This document shows positions 30,610 through 44,085 of a stretch of 64,000 nucleotides of DNA, one piece after another. How positions within the stretch are numbered: position 1 is the first letter of the stretch; every line of letters starts with the position of its first letter. This DNA is from Metellina segmentata (Eukaryota > Arthropoda > Arachnida > Araneae > Tetragnathidae), in assembly GCA_947359465.1 (NCBI GenBank), contig OX375874.1:98707441-98771440 (forward strand). The letters are read 5' to 3'. The translations under genes were made by a program, and so were the position numbers. The notes beneath the pieces were generated by a model. That model ran no database searches. It was not told where the DNA came from and worked only from the letters and a program-made list of their open reading frames with translations.

Positions 30610-33600
30610 ACTACCTACCAAAATTGTATATAAATATTTCTCAATTGGGCGTTTTTCTCTAAAGCTTATATACACTCTAATGAAAGATCAAATTTCAATT
30701 AACTTAATCATTGTTAAAATGTATTTTATTGATATGCTTTGAAAAATAAGTTATAAGGTCTGTGTCATAATTTGGGCATTAAAGTACTTAATGTTTTACA
30801 ATTAGTACTAAAACAAAAGCATTCCGTAGTAGAGGTTAATTTTTGCTATAGTTAAATATATTTGGAACACAAATCTGAATGTCATATAAATAAGGTATTT
30901 TCAGTTACAAACGTAATTAAATTTCTTTTCAGCAGTTGTTTTTATTTAATATCATATTAGGTAATTAATTGTAGCTCTTTCACATTATTTCAAAATTTTA
31001 AGCACTTCTTTACGATCATATTCTAACAGGTTATATTGACCGCCAGTTGTGTGGGAAGAACCATTATATTTTATCATACATTTAATTACATTTTAAAGAA
31101 TTTTATGTGGAAACTTTACGGTATCGAAGAAATTAATTTGAAATGCGCTTTGCGTGCTAAATTTTGCAACTTTATTCAATGAAAGACAGGGCTAAACAGA
31201 ACATATAAAATGTATCGGTTCAGATTTCGTACGGACATACATAACTGAGCATTCAGCTACAGTATTTTCATGCTTAGATACTCTTAAAAATAGCAGAAAA
31301 CTGTCATGCATACTTAATGCAATGCTTACTTATTAAATTCACTTTTCTCAAACAGTAAATAAAACAGATTACATATATTTTTATATTTCATTTTCGATGT
31401 CAATGCCTGATCGGGTATACCCCACTATACAAACTTTCACAGCACGCCAATGTGAGGACATTTGTAGTACTGCATTGAACACTTGAGGTTGAATTTTTTT
31501 AATCTGTAGATATGCATATTATTTAACTATGTTTACAGTTTTTAATGTAGAAAATGGTTCCAATGAAGTTTTAAGCGATGTTTCATTAGATATTGAGATT
31601 AAAAATGTTTATATTGTACATATAAATTCGTTTATGTTTTGTTTCCCATTTTTACTAAATTTGAATAATATTCTTTAAATGTAGAATTAAAAGTCCTGGA
31701 TTGATTTTTCTTCGATTGAAATTCACACATTAAAAACCTCAAGGGAAATTAATTTATTGCATCTGATGATACAAGAGACAGTTAGGTATATTGTTAATGA
31801 AGGCATTTCATTAGTTCAGACCCTTATTGGTTTAGGTAATTATCCCGGCATATTTCCGATTGTTCTTTGTCACTACAAAAGAATTTCTTTCCTTAAATAC
31901 TCCGTAAAGTTTTGAGGATCCAAGTACTTAAATTCTTTTTTTATGTAATAGTCCTGTAAATATTTATTTGAATTACAATATAGAAAACCAGACAATATTT
32001 TCACTATTGCAACCCTAAGGATCGTAAAAATAGATTAAAAATAACAAGATATTTTAATATATTTAAAATTCAGACTATCAATATTCAAATAAAAGTAATT
32101 AAACTTCGTAGTTTTAAGCCGTAAACATATTATAATTGCTTTAAAAAAAAAGTGTAGTATATTCTCCGTTTTTGAAATAAAAACTAAATTCAACCATGAT
32201 TAAAAAATGATTCTCTATATTTGCCTCCGTATGTTTTCAGGAAACTCGACACATAATGGATAACCTCAGTAAAATTCAAAAATAAAACAGTTTATTATTT
32301 TTTGGATTAATCTAGATTAACACTCGAAAAGAAACCATAACAATACCCTAGAATAATTAATGTCACATTGTTGCTATCAAAAGCCCTAATTCATAATGCA
32401 CGATGAGAACGAGCATCACGGCTTCTTGCGTTAAAATAACAAAGCAACTCGACCCTGATAATATTAAGTATCTTTATTAATGAACATCAGAACAATCATG
32501 ACATACCAGAAAAAATCACTGTAAATGAACAGATCACGAAAGTTAACGACATTATTGCTTTTCCAAACCACTAATTCTTGATAAAACATTTTCACGTATG
32601 AATAATTAAGTGATAGAAAAGATTCCGAAAGCGAGCTAGTGATATGTGTGACTCAGCCTTGTTTACCTATGAATCTCTCCTTGGAATTCCTGCCTGGTCT
32701 GATGATTGTAGTCCTGATGATAGGACGCTGAAAATTAGGAGTCTTTATTCCTTTGTTGTAAACATAACAAATGACCCCACACAGTGTGAGACACCGAAGT
32801 TTGTAGGAGAACGATATTTTCAACCGACGTCGTTTGGAATGAAATAGCGTCCTACAGAACGGCTTTGTGAGTTCCTTTTTAGAATTCATGTGCTGGTATC
32901 ACGGGGCTTTATTCAAAAGACTTGCTGTGAAAATTCTTTATTGGAAGCCTGGGTAGGAACAGATTATTTGACTTAACTTTGGTGTTTGTGGTATTCTCAG
33001 GGATCTCTCCTTCTTTGTGTGTCTGTAAGGATTTTTTTTTTCGGTTTATGTTTAAGGGGCTTTAAAAATAATTTCAACTCGTATTTTTTACTTTATAGCT
33101 CTACGCACATACTGTAACTCAGGCTCTTAGTAAACGTCGGGCACAAAGGTTTTTAACGTGTTTGTGAAGTAATTGCGTTAGTTTTCAAGTTTCATTAGAG
33201 TTCAACTTTGTAAAAAATAGATTTGTCTCAACTTTATTACAAGTATTATTATTATTTTATTGTTTTGTATACGTTAATATTAATTTCAGGTTTTGGTGCC
33301 TGTGATGGAGATTGAAAACATAGTTAAATGCAATTATTTTAATAGGTTATATTTTTATTGTTCTTATTATTTCACTATTCATTCTTTGGTGAGAAACTAT
33401 GTTACTTTAGAATTCTGGTGACTTCGAATGGCTTGATGCTTAATCATTTTTTCCATCAGACATCAGCTTTTATTTATCATGAAGTACTTTTATTCAAACT
33501 AAATCGGCCAATAGACTTCTACCTAGGATTCTTTCTATCAATAGATGTGATTATTTAGATGTTATTTGTGTTGTGAGAGGAAAAAAATTCTGCAGAACAT

Positions 33601-36430
33601 AGAAATATAATGACGCTCAGAAGGGTAAAAGAATTGAGAATAATTCATAATAGTTCTGTTTGGTGAAGAATATGAATGAAATAAGAATAACACTTAACAA
33701 AAACACACTTTCAACGTTAAAATGTTATTTTTATTATCATTGTTTAACTTCAAAACATTAAAATCGTAGGAAATAGGCAACCGTCACTATTTCCCTATCA
33801 TAAACTTGAGTGTCACATGACAAGCCTAAAATTCTTATTAAGTACTTCAAGTAAATGAAATGCTCATTTACAATTAAGTCAAACTATCTACTAAGTATAA
33901 GTATGTGTTATTTATGAACAATGAATGATTTTAATATTGTTCTTATTTTCGAAATTCTTCATACTTTATTGCGTCCATATGTTTATCATGCAGTAAGGTA
34001 GATGTACAAGTAATAGACACTGTACTAGAAATAGGAATTTTTCAATTCATAATATAAAAGTAAGCTTTATACACTTTCTAGAGAGTAGCAAAAGTACAAG
34101 TAGGTTTGCAGCTAGCATATTTGGATAGTGAAACCTGAACTCCAGGTGACATGAGGTTATAAAGACTGCTTGGCAGTTGATTTCCTGTGGGCCTAGGCTT
34201 GGTGTCTGTCTAAGTGAGATTTCCTTGTCACTTTTCTTTAGGAGGTAAGTTCGAAATTTTATTCATAATTTGGAATAATATCAAATCATTAAACATCACT
34301 TTGTCATTTCTTAGATAAAAACTGCAGAATTTGTTTTTTGGGTTAAATTAAGTATAAAACAACTTGTTTTACCCCGTATTTACTATTGAAGCCACATTTC
34401 AGCTATAAAATTTGTAATAGACACCCATGGTCTAATACCGAATCATTTCATTATTTTTATTTACCTTTAATCTATGCCTTTGATGGTTTAGTAAATTATC
34501 AAGAATAATATCTGTTGAAGTTTTATTTTATTATTATTAAATGAACTTGTATTCTGCTTACATAATTTAACTTAAAGTCTTTTTTTGCAGACCATTAAAG
34601 GTAGTGGTATAACTTTTTATTTATTTGTTTGTATTTATGCAATTACCATGGGTCTTAAGTCATTAAAATCTGGAAATATCCTTAAGAAAATATATTGAAT
34701 GCCTTTAGTGACGTCAATAATGGTGTCCCAATTGCGACTGCTGCTTAAAAACAAGACGTGCCACAAATAAGCTTAATGTAGAAAGTTACGGGTAAATCGT
34801 CAATACAAAGAAAAAATGGCCGCCTTCAACACGGGAAATGTAGACTTGTTCCTTGGGTTACTAGTGCTCCAACAGCTGGACAAACAAAAGTCACATACAA
34901 ACTCATTAGATGTACATCGAATAACAAAAATCAACAGGAAAGGCAGAATTTAATGGTGTTGAACTTGAAGTTCTTGAAACTTTCATAGGTGATGGGAAAC
35001 TTATCACATTTAAGAATTCATTAAGTTGGGATGAAAAATTGGGTAATAAATTGCTATTTAAGGTTTGGCAGAACACCTGAATGACATTGAATCAACAAGG
35101 TCAAGGACGTTTGAAACTAGTATTGTATATAAGCCGATGATGGTGACATGGTGACTTAATTGCACTGGTGTATATCCATTGGTGACTGTTTGGAAAGCTT
35201 CGCAGACCATAATTTAGCGGATATTCATTCAACTTCATAACGGTTCCTATCAAAGCAATAATAATGAGAACTAAATTCCGAAACTAAAGTTTCGAACTTA
35301 ATACCTAGTCCATTCAAACGAGTATTTCTCTCGCCAGAACCCCAAAAAGGTAATACAAAAATGCTCCTGAGGTAATACCAAATGTTGTCACTTCAAAACA
35401 GTGGTAAGAATGCCATGAACGCAAAGAAATTAAGTAACGAGAATTGAAGAAGAAAAGAAAGAAGTAAAAGAAGAGGGAAAAGAAAAAGTGGAAGAAAAAG
35501 CATATAAAAGTAAAAAACCAAATAGAATGAATAAAATAAGAGAAATTTCGTCGTAGGAACATTAAGCTGAATGGATTCCCTCAAGAAGCAGTATCGATGA
35601 TGTTAGATAAAAAATTAGTTTTTTAATTATTGTTTAATAAGCATAGTGTAAAGCCACTTCAGTCAATTATATTTAAGTCTGTGATTTTTCTGTTTTTATT
35701 CATGATTTAAAATAATGATAGTACATAAAGATTAATTTTTGTTTAATATTGATGGTTACTGTTCAGGTAAAAATTGTTAAAGAATATTTTATGATTTTGT
35801 AAAGAAGATAGTGTATACTTTTTTTTATTTATTTAATTTATTTCCCTTCTTTAAAAATATATTCTTCAAACGTTAGTTTTGTATTGTTTTTGCAATAGTT
35901 TTTCCAATAAAATAAACCATGTCTCTTGACACTACAAAAGAGCGTCTAATACTGGATTTTAAAAAATTCCAAGTGTCTATTACTAATGCAATATCAACTA
36001 TTAGAATTTTAAATTTGTTTACAAAAAATAAAACAAATCAACAATCCAGCAAACAGAATAAGATAAAAAAAATTAATTTGCTGATAACTAAATCAATTTG
36101 TAAGGATCCCCTATCAAAATTAATGATGTGATTCCCGCTGATGTTGAAAATTTCTCTAAAATCTCTATCACCAGCACACTTGCCTTTAAATGAGATTTAA
36201 TTTAGATAACTAAATATTTCAACTTATCAAACTTTCATTGCATAAACATTAGCTCTTACACACGATTACACGAGTTTAAATAAAATGTCAGGTATTTTCC
36301 TTACTTTTACATTTACTTTTGATATTTGCCCCTATTCTAACTTCCAATTGAGATGAGTATTTCAGTATTTTTCGGAAACGAATAGCATAAGTAGGCTCGA
36401 TAACTGAAATATTGTTCTTCATTCGTATAC
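30610..36430. other. Long AT-rich stretch, no gene seen
   Basis: Contains no recognised coding similarity. 32640-32960 and 34140-34255 are slightly GC-richer. At about 34244 a GAGGTAAGT string looks like a splice donor after a TATAAAG at 34161, but nothing else supports an exon. Confidence 0.35.
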
Positions 36431-36433
36431 AAA

Positions 36434-36700
36434 GTGTTTCGAAAATGTTTGGTCACTGTAAAGGGTAGTAGCGGAACCCAGGATAAAAAAAATAGTTTAA
36501 GAAAGAATGTGTGTCTAGAGGAGCCGCATTTACGTGGTAGAGGGGCCTGCTTAATGTCCGTCGGAACATCTTGTTATACGAATTCACAGCATGCCGTTGA
36601 AAATCCAAAGGCCAGGCCGCCTTACGCCAGAGAAATGTTGTCATCAATTCACCTAAACAGCACCACCTAAACGATTTGGACACACGTTTTTTGACAAAAA
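36434..36700. other. GC-richer unrecognised segment
   Basis: Open on both strands for about 230 bases and GC-richer than its surroundings. The minus-strand translation (36453-36683) has a vague transposase-like look (WPLDFQ), but I cannot assign it. It could be a decayed transposon fragment. Confidence 0.25.
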
Positions 36701-36772
36701 GGTTTATCTGGGCCCTCTTACGACTTTTTACAGTTAGACCAAGTATTTTTGTAACATCCTTATAAATCTGTC

Positions 36773-36895
36773 TATGCAGACAAATAATGCATGCAAATTA
36801 ATTTTTCGTCCTACTTGTTAAAATTAAAATTACCATACAGACAAATAATACATGCAAATTAATTTTACGTCCTACTTGTTGAAATTAAATTTAGA
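36773..36895 (+). repeat. ~61-bp tandem duplication
   Basis: CAGACAAATAATGCATGCAA...CTTGTTAAAATTAAA occurs twice with a handful of differences. Confidence 0.8.
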
Positions 36896-39800
36896 TTTAG
36901 TGCTTATTTTTATAAATGATCCCTATTTTCGACTTAATTTCGCAGCAAGTTTATAGGATTAAAATATCCGCGTGTTACCAATACCAAAACAACAAAAAAA
37001 TGTAATCAATCTGTCTTGCGAGGTTGTGTTATTATTTATTTAGCTGTTATTTTCCTTTCTGAACCTTTTTGGCTGGTATTAAATACGAAAATGTAATCTC
37101 CTTTTTTATAGCTCATGCATACATAATTTTCATTGTTTATTGTTTTACGGTGAAACAATAATCCCGCTTTATGAAAGGTAAGAGCCAAGCAATTGAAAGT
37201 GAACAATTAAAGCCTTTACTTGTTTTCTGTTCATAATATAATTAAGGTTTTATACTATATTGCTCCTTCTGATACGCAAGGTTAGAACAAGAGCCTTTTT
37301 AAATACTTACTTTAAATTTTAAACAAACATTTTATATATTTCAATGATATATTTTTACCACTGAAGTTATTTTAATTGCTCATAACGCTCATTATTTTTA
37401 AATAGTTTCTAATTCTGTAAAAATAAAGATTAACGAGTAAACATAACATTTCGTGGTGTCTATAAAATGAAGAGCTTGTTATGGAGCCAGAAAAATCCCT
37501 TATTTTATTAATAAATTTATGTAGTGTTTACTTAAGAATTCGTTTGATATAGAATTGGACAACGTTGATGAAGCAAATTCATGTATGTTCTTACGTGCAC
37601 ATATTCTCTCTGTCAAAAAAAAAATGAAAGCTTATAAAAGGTAACTATTTTTATGGAAACGTTGTTAATATCCCTTTCGCAAATTACAAGTATCGTTTCG
37701 CACGTATATTGAAGTAAAATATCTATTAACATATTTTTTATATCCTGTTTGTTGCCACATAGAAGGATAACAAGTAACATAAATACATAAATTTAATTCT
37801 GAGACTAAGAAAATTAAAGCATTAATAAAATTTGCTTGCAAAACAAATATAAAATCTGTAGTTTTAAATTTGCTCAAATCTGTACTTTTTACTTTTAAAT
37901 ACATATCGTTTGGTGAAATCGTATTTTGCTCATAATACGTTTATTATAATTTGAGATAGTGTCCAGCTAAATTGTGAGGCTTAAAAAGTGCAAGACAATC
38001 TGACTACTGTAAGAATTATAAGAAATGATGTTGAGATAAAAATTCAAGAAATGTGATCTATTATTTATTCCGCAACCGTTATGTAGACTTGAGAAAGAAC
38101 CATCACGAAAAAAATATTTTTAGGTTTTCGGGTTACTTGTTATCGTACACATAAATATACTTCCCAAAAAAAGTGGTCACTTCATTTCAGAATCAACGTA
38201 TTCACATGTACTCACATATAATATTTAACTTGAGATTCACTTTTTAATTTAAAAAGGCAGATGGTGCTTTAGAGTACCATTATTACAAAAGAGAATACGC
38301 AGAACAAAAATGGTCTCGAAGAAACCAGAAACGGAAACAAAAACAGCGCAATAACGCTGCATATTTTCAGATTGCAAAGTGGCTAAAAATTTAAACTAGC
38401 CGAGTTTGATACGAAAAAAAAATGTACGAAATGTATGATGGAATTCTTTTTAAAAGGCGAGCAACGAATATAAATAGGGAGTCTATAATTTAAAATTCTT
38501 TCTGTAGCTCTAGAGGTGTTGCCAACAAGAGGAAATCATATACCAAGGAAAATATTTTCTTCCGTGTTTCTTGGCGCTCGTACTCAAAGGCAAAAGAAAT
38601 TTTTGTTCTCGCATACTTCTCAAATATGCCAGTGTGTGTGCACGGCTGAAAAAAAAATTCTGAAACTATTTTATTGATCAGATTTATTAGGTCTGGAAAA
38701 TTCGAAAACTTTAAAAGGATTCGGAGGGTCGAGTGTATATTAGGGTGTTTGTGTATCGTGTGTTACGTATCACGTAAAAAATTATGTGCGGATTTTCAGG
38801 ACGCTATCCACATGTTGCTATTTGACACGATGCTTACAAGACAAACGCACAGTCAAGAAATAGTTCCGTAAAAACGAGTAAGGGAAGCAATTAGAATTTC
38901 CGAGCAAAGTAATTGTAATTTCATGATTTTAACTATTATTTATTTCGTCATTGTATTAGTTATTCATAGACGATTTAGTCATGATTGTGCATTGTTTCCT
39001 GCAACTTATCATTAAATTAAAATAAATAATGTATATTTTTCGTTTGTTTATGAGTTAGTCTAGCGTCTTTTCTGTGTTTTTCAAGAAACAGAACCTTTAT
39101 TCAAAGGAAACATTGACTAATTGGATTTTACCATTACAAAGATCGCCATTATGGTCCATAGAAACTAAAAACTCATGTTTGAAAACTTTGAACTAAAGCG
39201 TAATCCGTTCTGTAAGCCGTTGTGAAATTTATTTTTTCCATTAGATAAAATTAATATTTCTGAAACCCATCTTTAGTATTTTTTTCAGTAGTTGTGAAAT
39301 AATAGAAATCTAAAAATATAAAGTTTAATACACGTGAAAACGATATATACATAACTTATACCAATTTAAAACTTGCAACAAAATTAAAATAAATTAGGAG
39401 ATGAAAAGTTCAAGCAACGAAAAGATACTATTAATATTGCGTTTTTTTTTTTCAATTACTAAGAGAAAATATAATTAAAAAAAGTCATAACGATTTTTTG
39501 AATTAGATAGTAGTTTTATTTACATTCTCTTAAGCAGATGAATTTTAAAATATAATGTTAGCATATATTTATGTCTATATTTAAATTAGTTTAAGCGTGG
39601 TAAGAAATAAACACGGGGTAGTAAAATTGGCCAAAGATAACAAGATTTTATTGTTGCTATTAGCATATAATATTGTTACTACTGTTGCATATTGTTGCTA
39701 TTAACATATAATATAAAACGCACTGTTAGTGAACTGAAAAAAGAAAGCAGTTGGTAACAATCAAGAATGACAAAACAAAACTGTCTAATTTGTTCATAAT

Positions 39801-39976
39801 CGCAGAATTTTACTTTTAAAACTTTTGTTAGAATTCGAAATGTATCGTCAATTATGTTCGGTTAGATGTATTTGCAGCAGAGATGCTAGAAATAAAGATT
39901 GACGAGACAATTTGTAGTTCTACCTTTAAACATATATCTTTTACATTATTACAAAATGGTTTCATCTCTGTAAATA
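36896..39976. other. AT-rich DNA, no gene seen
   Basis: Only chance frames. A short imperfect duplication of TTGTTGCTATTAGCATATAA lies near 39650-39715. Confidence 0.4.
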
Positions 39977-41406
39977 CATTGCTGTTTGTAAAAAATGCAA
40001 TACCATGAAATAATCACCCGAATGAAATTAAATTTGCAACAAATGTCCATTATAGGATGTTATGCAAAGTTGTAAAGTTGTAGAGCCATCACGCATGCGT
40101 TGTGTGAGCAGCGCCCTCTGAACTGCTGCTAAAAGCGTATAAATAGAGGGCTGTAGCGGGAGGTCGAAAATAGCGCATGTTGAAAATAGCGCGAAAATAG
40201 CATCTGGCGAACGTTTAGTAAGACCTAAGTATGCCTCCACGACGAAATAGGGTGACATTTCAACAACTTACGTAGATTGAACGGGGGAGAATCATCAGCC
40301 TTCGTGGAGGAGGATTTTCCTATCGCTCAATAGCAGCTCGTGTGCAGCGGAACAGTTCCACAGTGATGCGAGTTTGGAAGCAGTGGACCGACGAGCACCG
40401 GACAAATCGAAAAACTGGGAGTAGACGACGCAAGGTGACGTCAGCGCGCGATGATAGACACCTGGTCCACATGGCTGTGAATGACCGTACAGCTTCCTCC
40501 AGGCAGTTGGCAGCACTTTGGTCTACTGCTACAGGTGTACTAATGTCGGCTTCGTCAAATCGCCGACGTCTGCTGCACCGTGGACTGCGTGCAAGGATTC
40601 CTTTATACATGATCCCCCTCACGCCCAACCATCAACGGCTGCGTCTGCAATGGGCTCATGTGCACAGAGCCTGACGGGCTGTTTGGCAACAAGTTGTCTT
40701 TTCTGCCGCTTTAATTTGTGGAACCATGATGGCCGCATTCGTGTTAGACGCTATGACGGTGAACGCTGCCTTCCAGAGTGCGATCTTAGTATCGAACGTC
40801 ATAGTAGCCGAACACCCGAAGTTATGGTTTGGGGTGCGATTTCGGATCATGGACAATCTCAGCTGCTGCAAATTGAGGGTAATCTGAAGAGCAACAGGTA
40901 TGTCCGTGAAATGCTAGAGCCCGAAGTCGTTCCCTTCCTTCAAGGCATCCCTGGAGATATCTTTCAACAGGATAATGCACACCCCCACATGCTGCAAAGA
41001 ATGTTCGAGACTTCTTTTCAGCCCAACACATGCAACTTCTTCCTTTGCCTGCTCATTCGCCGGATATGTCGCCTATTGAGCAAGTGTGGGATTTGGTTGG
41101 TCGGCGTCTCGTTCGGGATCCGCATCCTACAGCTTCAAGAGAAGAACTTTGGAGGTGCATACAAACAATATGGAATTTTCTTCCACAAGCAGATATTCAA
41201 CATCTGTTTCACTCCATGCCACGTCGTATAGCAGTACTTATTGCAGCGCGTGGTGGCTACACCAAATACTGATTTCGGACCCTTAATATTGTTTTTATGC
41301 TTTGAAAATTTATTCATTTATTTGTACTAATACAAGCCGTTTGTGTATTAAATTTCATTTAATTCTGATGACTCCTTCACGGTGTTGCAATTTTTACAAA
41401 CAGCAG
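39977..41406 (+). mobile_element. Tc1-like DNA transposon, dead (1,430 bp)
   Basis: Imperfect terminal inverted repeats of roughly 50 bp: left CATTGCTGTTTGTAAAAAAT, right in reverse complement CTGCTGTTTGTAAAAATTGC, followed on both sides by CACC/ACACCGTGAA-like and GAATGAAATT-like matches. TA flanks both ends (39975-39976 and 41407-41408), the target duplication of the Tc1/mariner superfamily. The interior is a broken transposase gene. Confidence 0.85.
40231..41272 (+). pseudogene. Tc1-like transposase pseudogene
   Basis: Cut-and-paste transposase of the DD34E Tc1 family, which would bind the terminal repeats and move the element. The ATG at 40231 opens MPPRRNRVTFQQ, followed by a TAG at 40273. 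Frame 1 continues through the helix-turn-helix DNA-binding region to a TGA at 40672, where the family has Trp. At about 40705 the SDES motif with the first catalytic Asp is missing (SRF-type joint), and the frame shifts to frame 3. Frame 3 carries VMVWGAIS and the second Asp in QQDNAHPH (codon at 40971). Another shift near 40995-41015 leads to frame 2, with the third acidic residue in SPDMSPIE (Glu codon at 41078) and the C terminus ending at TGA 41270. At least two stops and two indels: inactive. Confidence 0.85.
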
Positions 41407-41639
41407 TATAGTAATATAAAACCTACTAAAAGGATATTTGTCCTCTTAAATTGATTGAAATATTGGTATAATATAATTAAATACGTAGCCAACTAAACCT
41501 TTTTTTCACTATAATTGAAGAACCGAAATGTTGCTTCTTTGTTATTCAAAATAAGTTCAGACAAAGTTGGCTTGAACTAACAACTTTTTATTTCCACGAA
41601 ATTTGACTTAAATACGTTTTGTTCAATGTATAAATTCTG

Positions 41640-43480
41640 TATAAAATTCAACAACCACTCACTCACTGACTGACTCACTCTCTCACTTATCACTGTATCT
41701 CAAGAACTACAAATCCTAGGAAGCTAAAATTTTGCAGGATGATTCTTCTTATTACGTAGGGGGGCACTAAGAAAGGATTTTGAAAAATTCGACTAGGAAG
41801 ATGCCTAAAATTGACTTAAAGTCTAAACCAAAAGCAATTCGAAATTGCCATAGAAATAACATTGAGTATAAACGATTGCTATACGCAGTTCAGATTGCTT
41901 TACCAGTGTTTATCGAAAAAAAATGTTTTTTAACAAATTTAATTATAATATTTATGTTTGAACTGACTTTTTACTTCTTCTCAGTATGAAAATAATATTT
42001 ATAAATATTTTATCGATGAAGAAAGCATTTCATTTTACATAACTTATATTTTGTAATGGAACACGAAAGCCTAACAGAAAAACTCATTGATGATAAAAGC
42101 GCAATTTTACTTTTCGTTATCTGGCAACATCAGAATTAATGTTTAATTTTATAATTTAATTTAGAATTCTTTGTTTGGGTATTTGAGTTGACAGCGAGAT
42201 GTTACGGTCACATTTTAGGATTATTTTTGATTATAAATCATTATTGTTTTTTTTATCAATATTATTTGTTTTTTGTCTTTTCACATTTTAGGATTATTTT
42301 TGATTATAAATCATTATTGTTTTTTTTATCAATATTATTTGTTTTTTGTCGAATTGTTCTATTTCAGAATATATTCAGGAAGTCAAAATATAACACGTTA
42401 GAATAGAATTTTTTTTTACATATTTCTGTATTGTTTTCAAGGAATGGAATATTTTTTCTGTTTGCATTATGTGTTCCGGTTTATTACCCTCTGTATAAAT
42501 ATTATTCAGTAGTTATATTTAATGATTTATTTATTTCCTGCAAAATATAACTAGACATTGATAATTCTTTGGTGGTATATGTATATTTTGACCAACTTTC
42601 TTTAAATCTATGGTTTAATACATAATGGTGTGTAGATTGATGTATCATAAAATAAATAAAATATACACATCAAAATATTTTTATAGCGTAGAATTTCTTA
42701 TTTTAAAATAACAAGTAAACTAAATTTTTTTTTATATAAGATGGGTTACGTTAAATTGAAAAGGGTAGTCATACGTTGCAGTTCAAATATATTTCAAAAT
42801 TTTGATATAGCTTTTCATTGAAAGACGATTAAAATAATTAAATTTAATTTGTTTTTCGTGTTTCATTGGGTGTTATTGAAAGCTGTACTTCATAGTCAAG
42901 TAACTACATCTATCATTCGAAACAGGTATGTGCTTTCCATTTAGAAACCGAATTTCTGTGAATTTAAAAAAGTACCATAACAGTTCAATTTAAAACTGTA
43001 TATCTGTTAGAAAAAAGGGAATTTTAAACAAGACTTAGTTGATATTGGAATAATATCACAGTTAGTAATTTTGAAATATTGATATTTTTTGTCTTTTGTG
43101 ACAGAAAGTCGAAGTTGTTTATTCTACGGATTGAAGCTGTTCGTATCCAACTTAGATATATTTGAATCATTCGTTAAATAAAGTAATTTTCTTGTTTTAA
43201 AAGCGTTGTAAAATCAACCTTCTGTTTATTAAAAAATTGTTATCGATTGAGTTTAATTTGTCTACACTGACGACAATTATTTCTATCACAATCTCCGTTA
43301 TTCCACATGGATGGAATTTTCAGGAATAAGTGCGTTTGCTTCAAACTAAATAAGTCACGAATGCCGTAAACTTTTAGCCACCTTCGACAAATAGAACTCG
43401 GGTTAATATGTAACCTATCATACCCACAGGATTTTAAAATATAAGTGTACCAAATGTGGTGTAGATTTGTCAAAAGGTAG
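41640..43480 (-). repeat. Inverted copy of 1094-1218 plus 19133-21145
   Basis: The reverse complement aligns with the host repeat on both sides of the Helitron. It crosses the insertion point without the 17.9 kb (around 43347-43353). Identity varies and indels are frequent. Together the two arms form a large inverted repeat with about 20.5 kb between them. Confidence 0.75.
42211..42352. repeat. ~72-bp tandem duplication
   Basis: CACATTTTAGGATTATTTTT through TTATTTGTTTTTTGTC occurs twice in a row, nearly identical, so this is a recent duplication. Confidence 0.85.
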
Positions 43481-43527
43481 ATTACTATAGAGAACAGACA
43501 AACATCTCAACTCTGCTTTATTACAGA

Positions 43528-43612
43528 AGTTCCGTTACTCCACCTGCCTCTGAATGGAATTTTCAAGAAGAATTGCGTCTGCTTCAAACTAAATTAGTCA
43601 CGAATGCCGTAA
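43528..43612 (-). repeat. Second copy of the Helitron target segment (empty site)
   Basis: Repeats 43287-43371: CCGTTACTCCACC, ATGGAATTTTCA, GCTTCAAACTAAA and AGTCACGAATGCCGTAA. Its reverse complement reads GTGACTAATTTAGT, an exact joining of bases 1211-1218 and 19133-19138. Confidence 0.8.
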
Positions 43613-43639
43613 CAATTTATTTTACCATCCACTCATATT

Positions 43640-43970
43640 GATGATGAAATTCGAAAATATCACATTCTAGGTGCAAGAAGAGCACAAGTAAAATATATTC
43701 GTCAAAAATCTAACTGCAAGCCTATCCGCCAAAAATTCGTTATTTTTACTGAAAATGAATGCACGGGAATATCCGTAGTCATTCGAAAACTCATTATGAA
43801 CATCTGTAGTAGTCACATTAGAAAAAAAATTTTCAGCAGAAGTGCGACGACTATAAATGTATTATATTGATGGATACAACATGTATGTATATTTGCGTCC
43901 GAAGTAAATTGTAAAAGCGACGGAGAAGTTAAAATGGATTTTAAATTTTTTCGTACACTTAAATAATGCT
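43640..43970 (+). repeat. Direct copy of 600-1010
   Basis: Diverged match in the same orientation as 600-1010, although the neighbouring segment (41640-43480) is inverted relative to its own partner. Confidence 0.5.
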
Positions 43971-43987
43971 AATGTTTTTTTATGAAA

Positions 43988-44085
43988 CTAGGGGGCTCCG
44001 ACCCCTGCTCGCTATTGCTCGTCAACCACCGATAAACACACGAGGCGATAAAATGCCACATCAGTCAACCAAGTCAATTTTTTCT
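43988..44085 (-). mobile_element. Helitron-like 3' terminus, minus strand
   Basis: In reverse complement it reads GCAATAGCGAGCAGGGGTCG, then GAGCCCCCTAG and T, with a GGGG/CCCC hairpin before CTAG. This resembles the GGGGCGGGCCCCCTAGT end at 63128. The element would extend rightward, but no matching 5' end was found, so the true extent is unknown. Confidence 0.55.

Noticed and set aside
34161..34250. TATA-like sequence with a downstream splice donor, possible first exon
   Set aside because: Both motifs are common by chance in AT-rich DNA and nothing downstream looks coding.
35393..35584. Hydrophobic minus-strand frames suggesting a membrane protein
   Set aside because: Produced by a purine-rich GAAAGAAG-type tract read on the other strand.
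36453..36683. Possible transposase fragment on the minus strand
   Set aside because: No diagnostic motif or catalytic residue could be placed, so it is only listed as an unrecognised segment.
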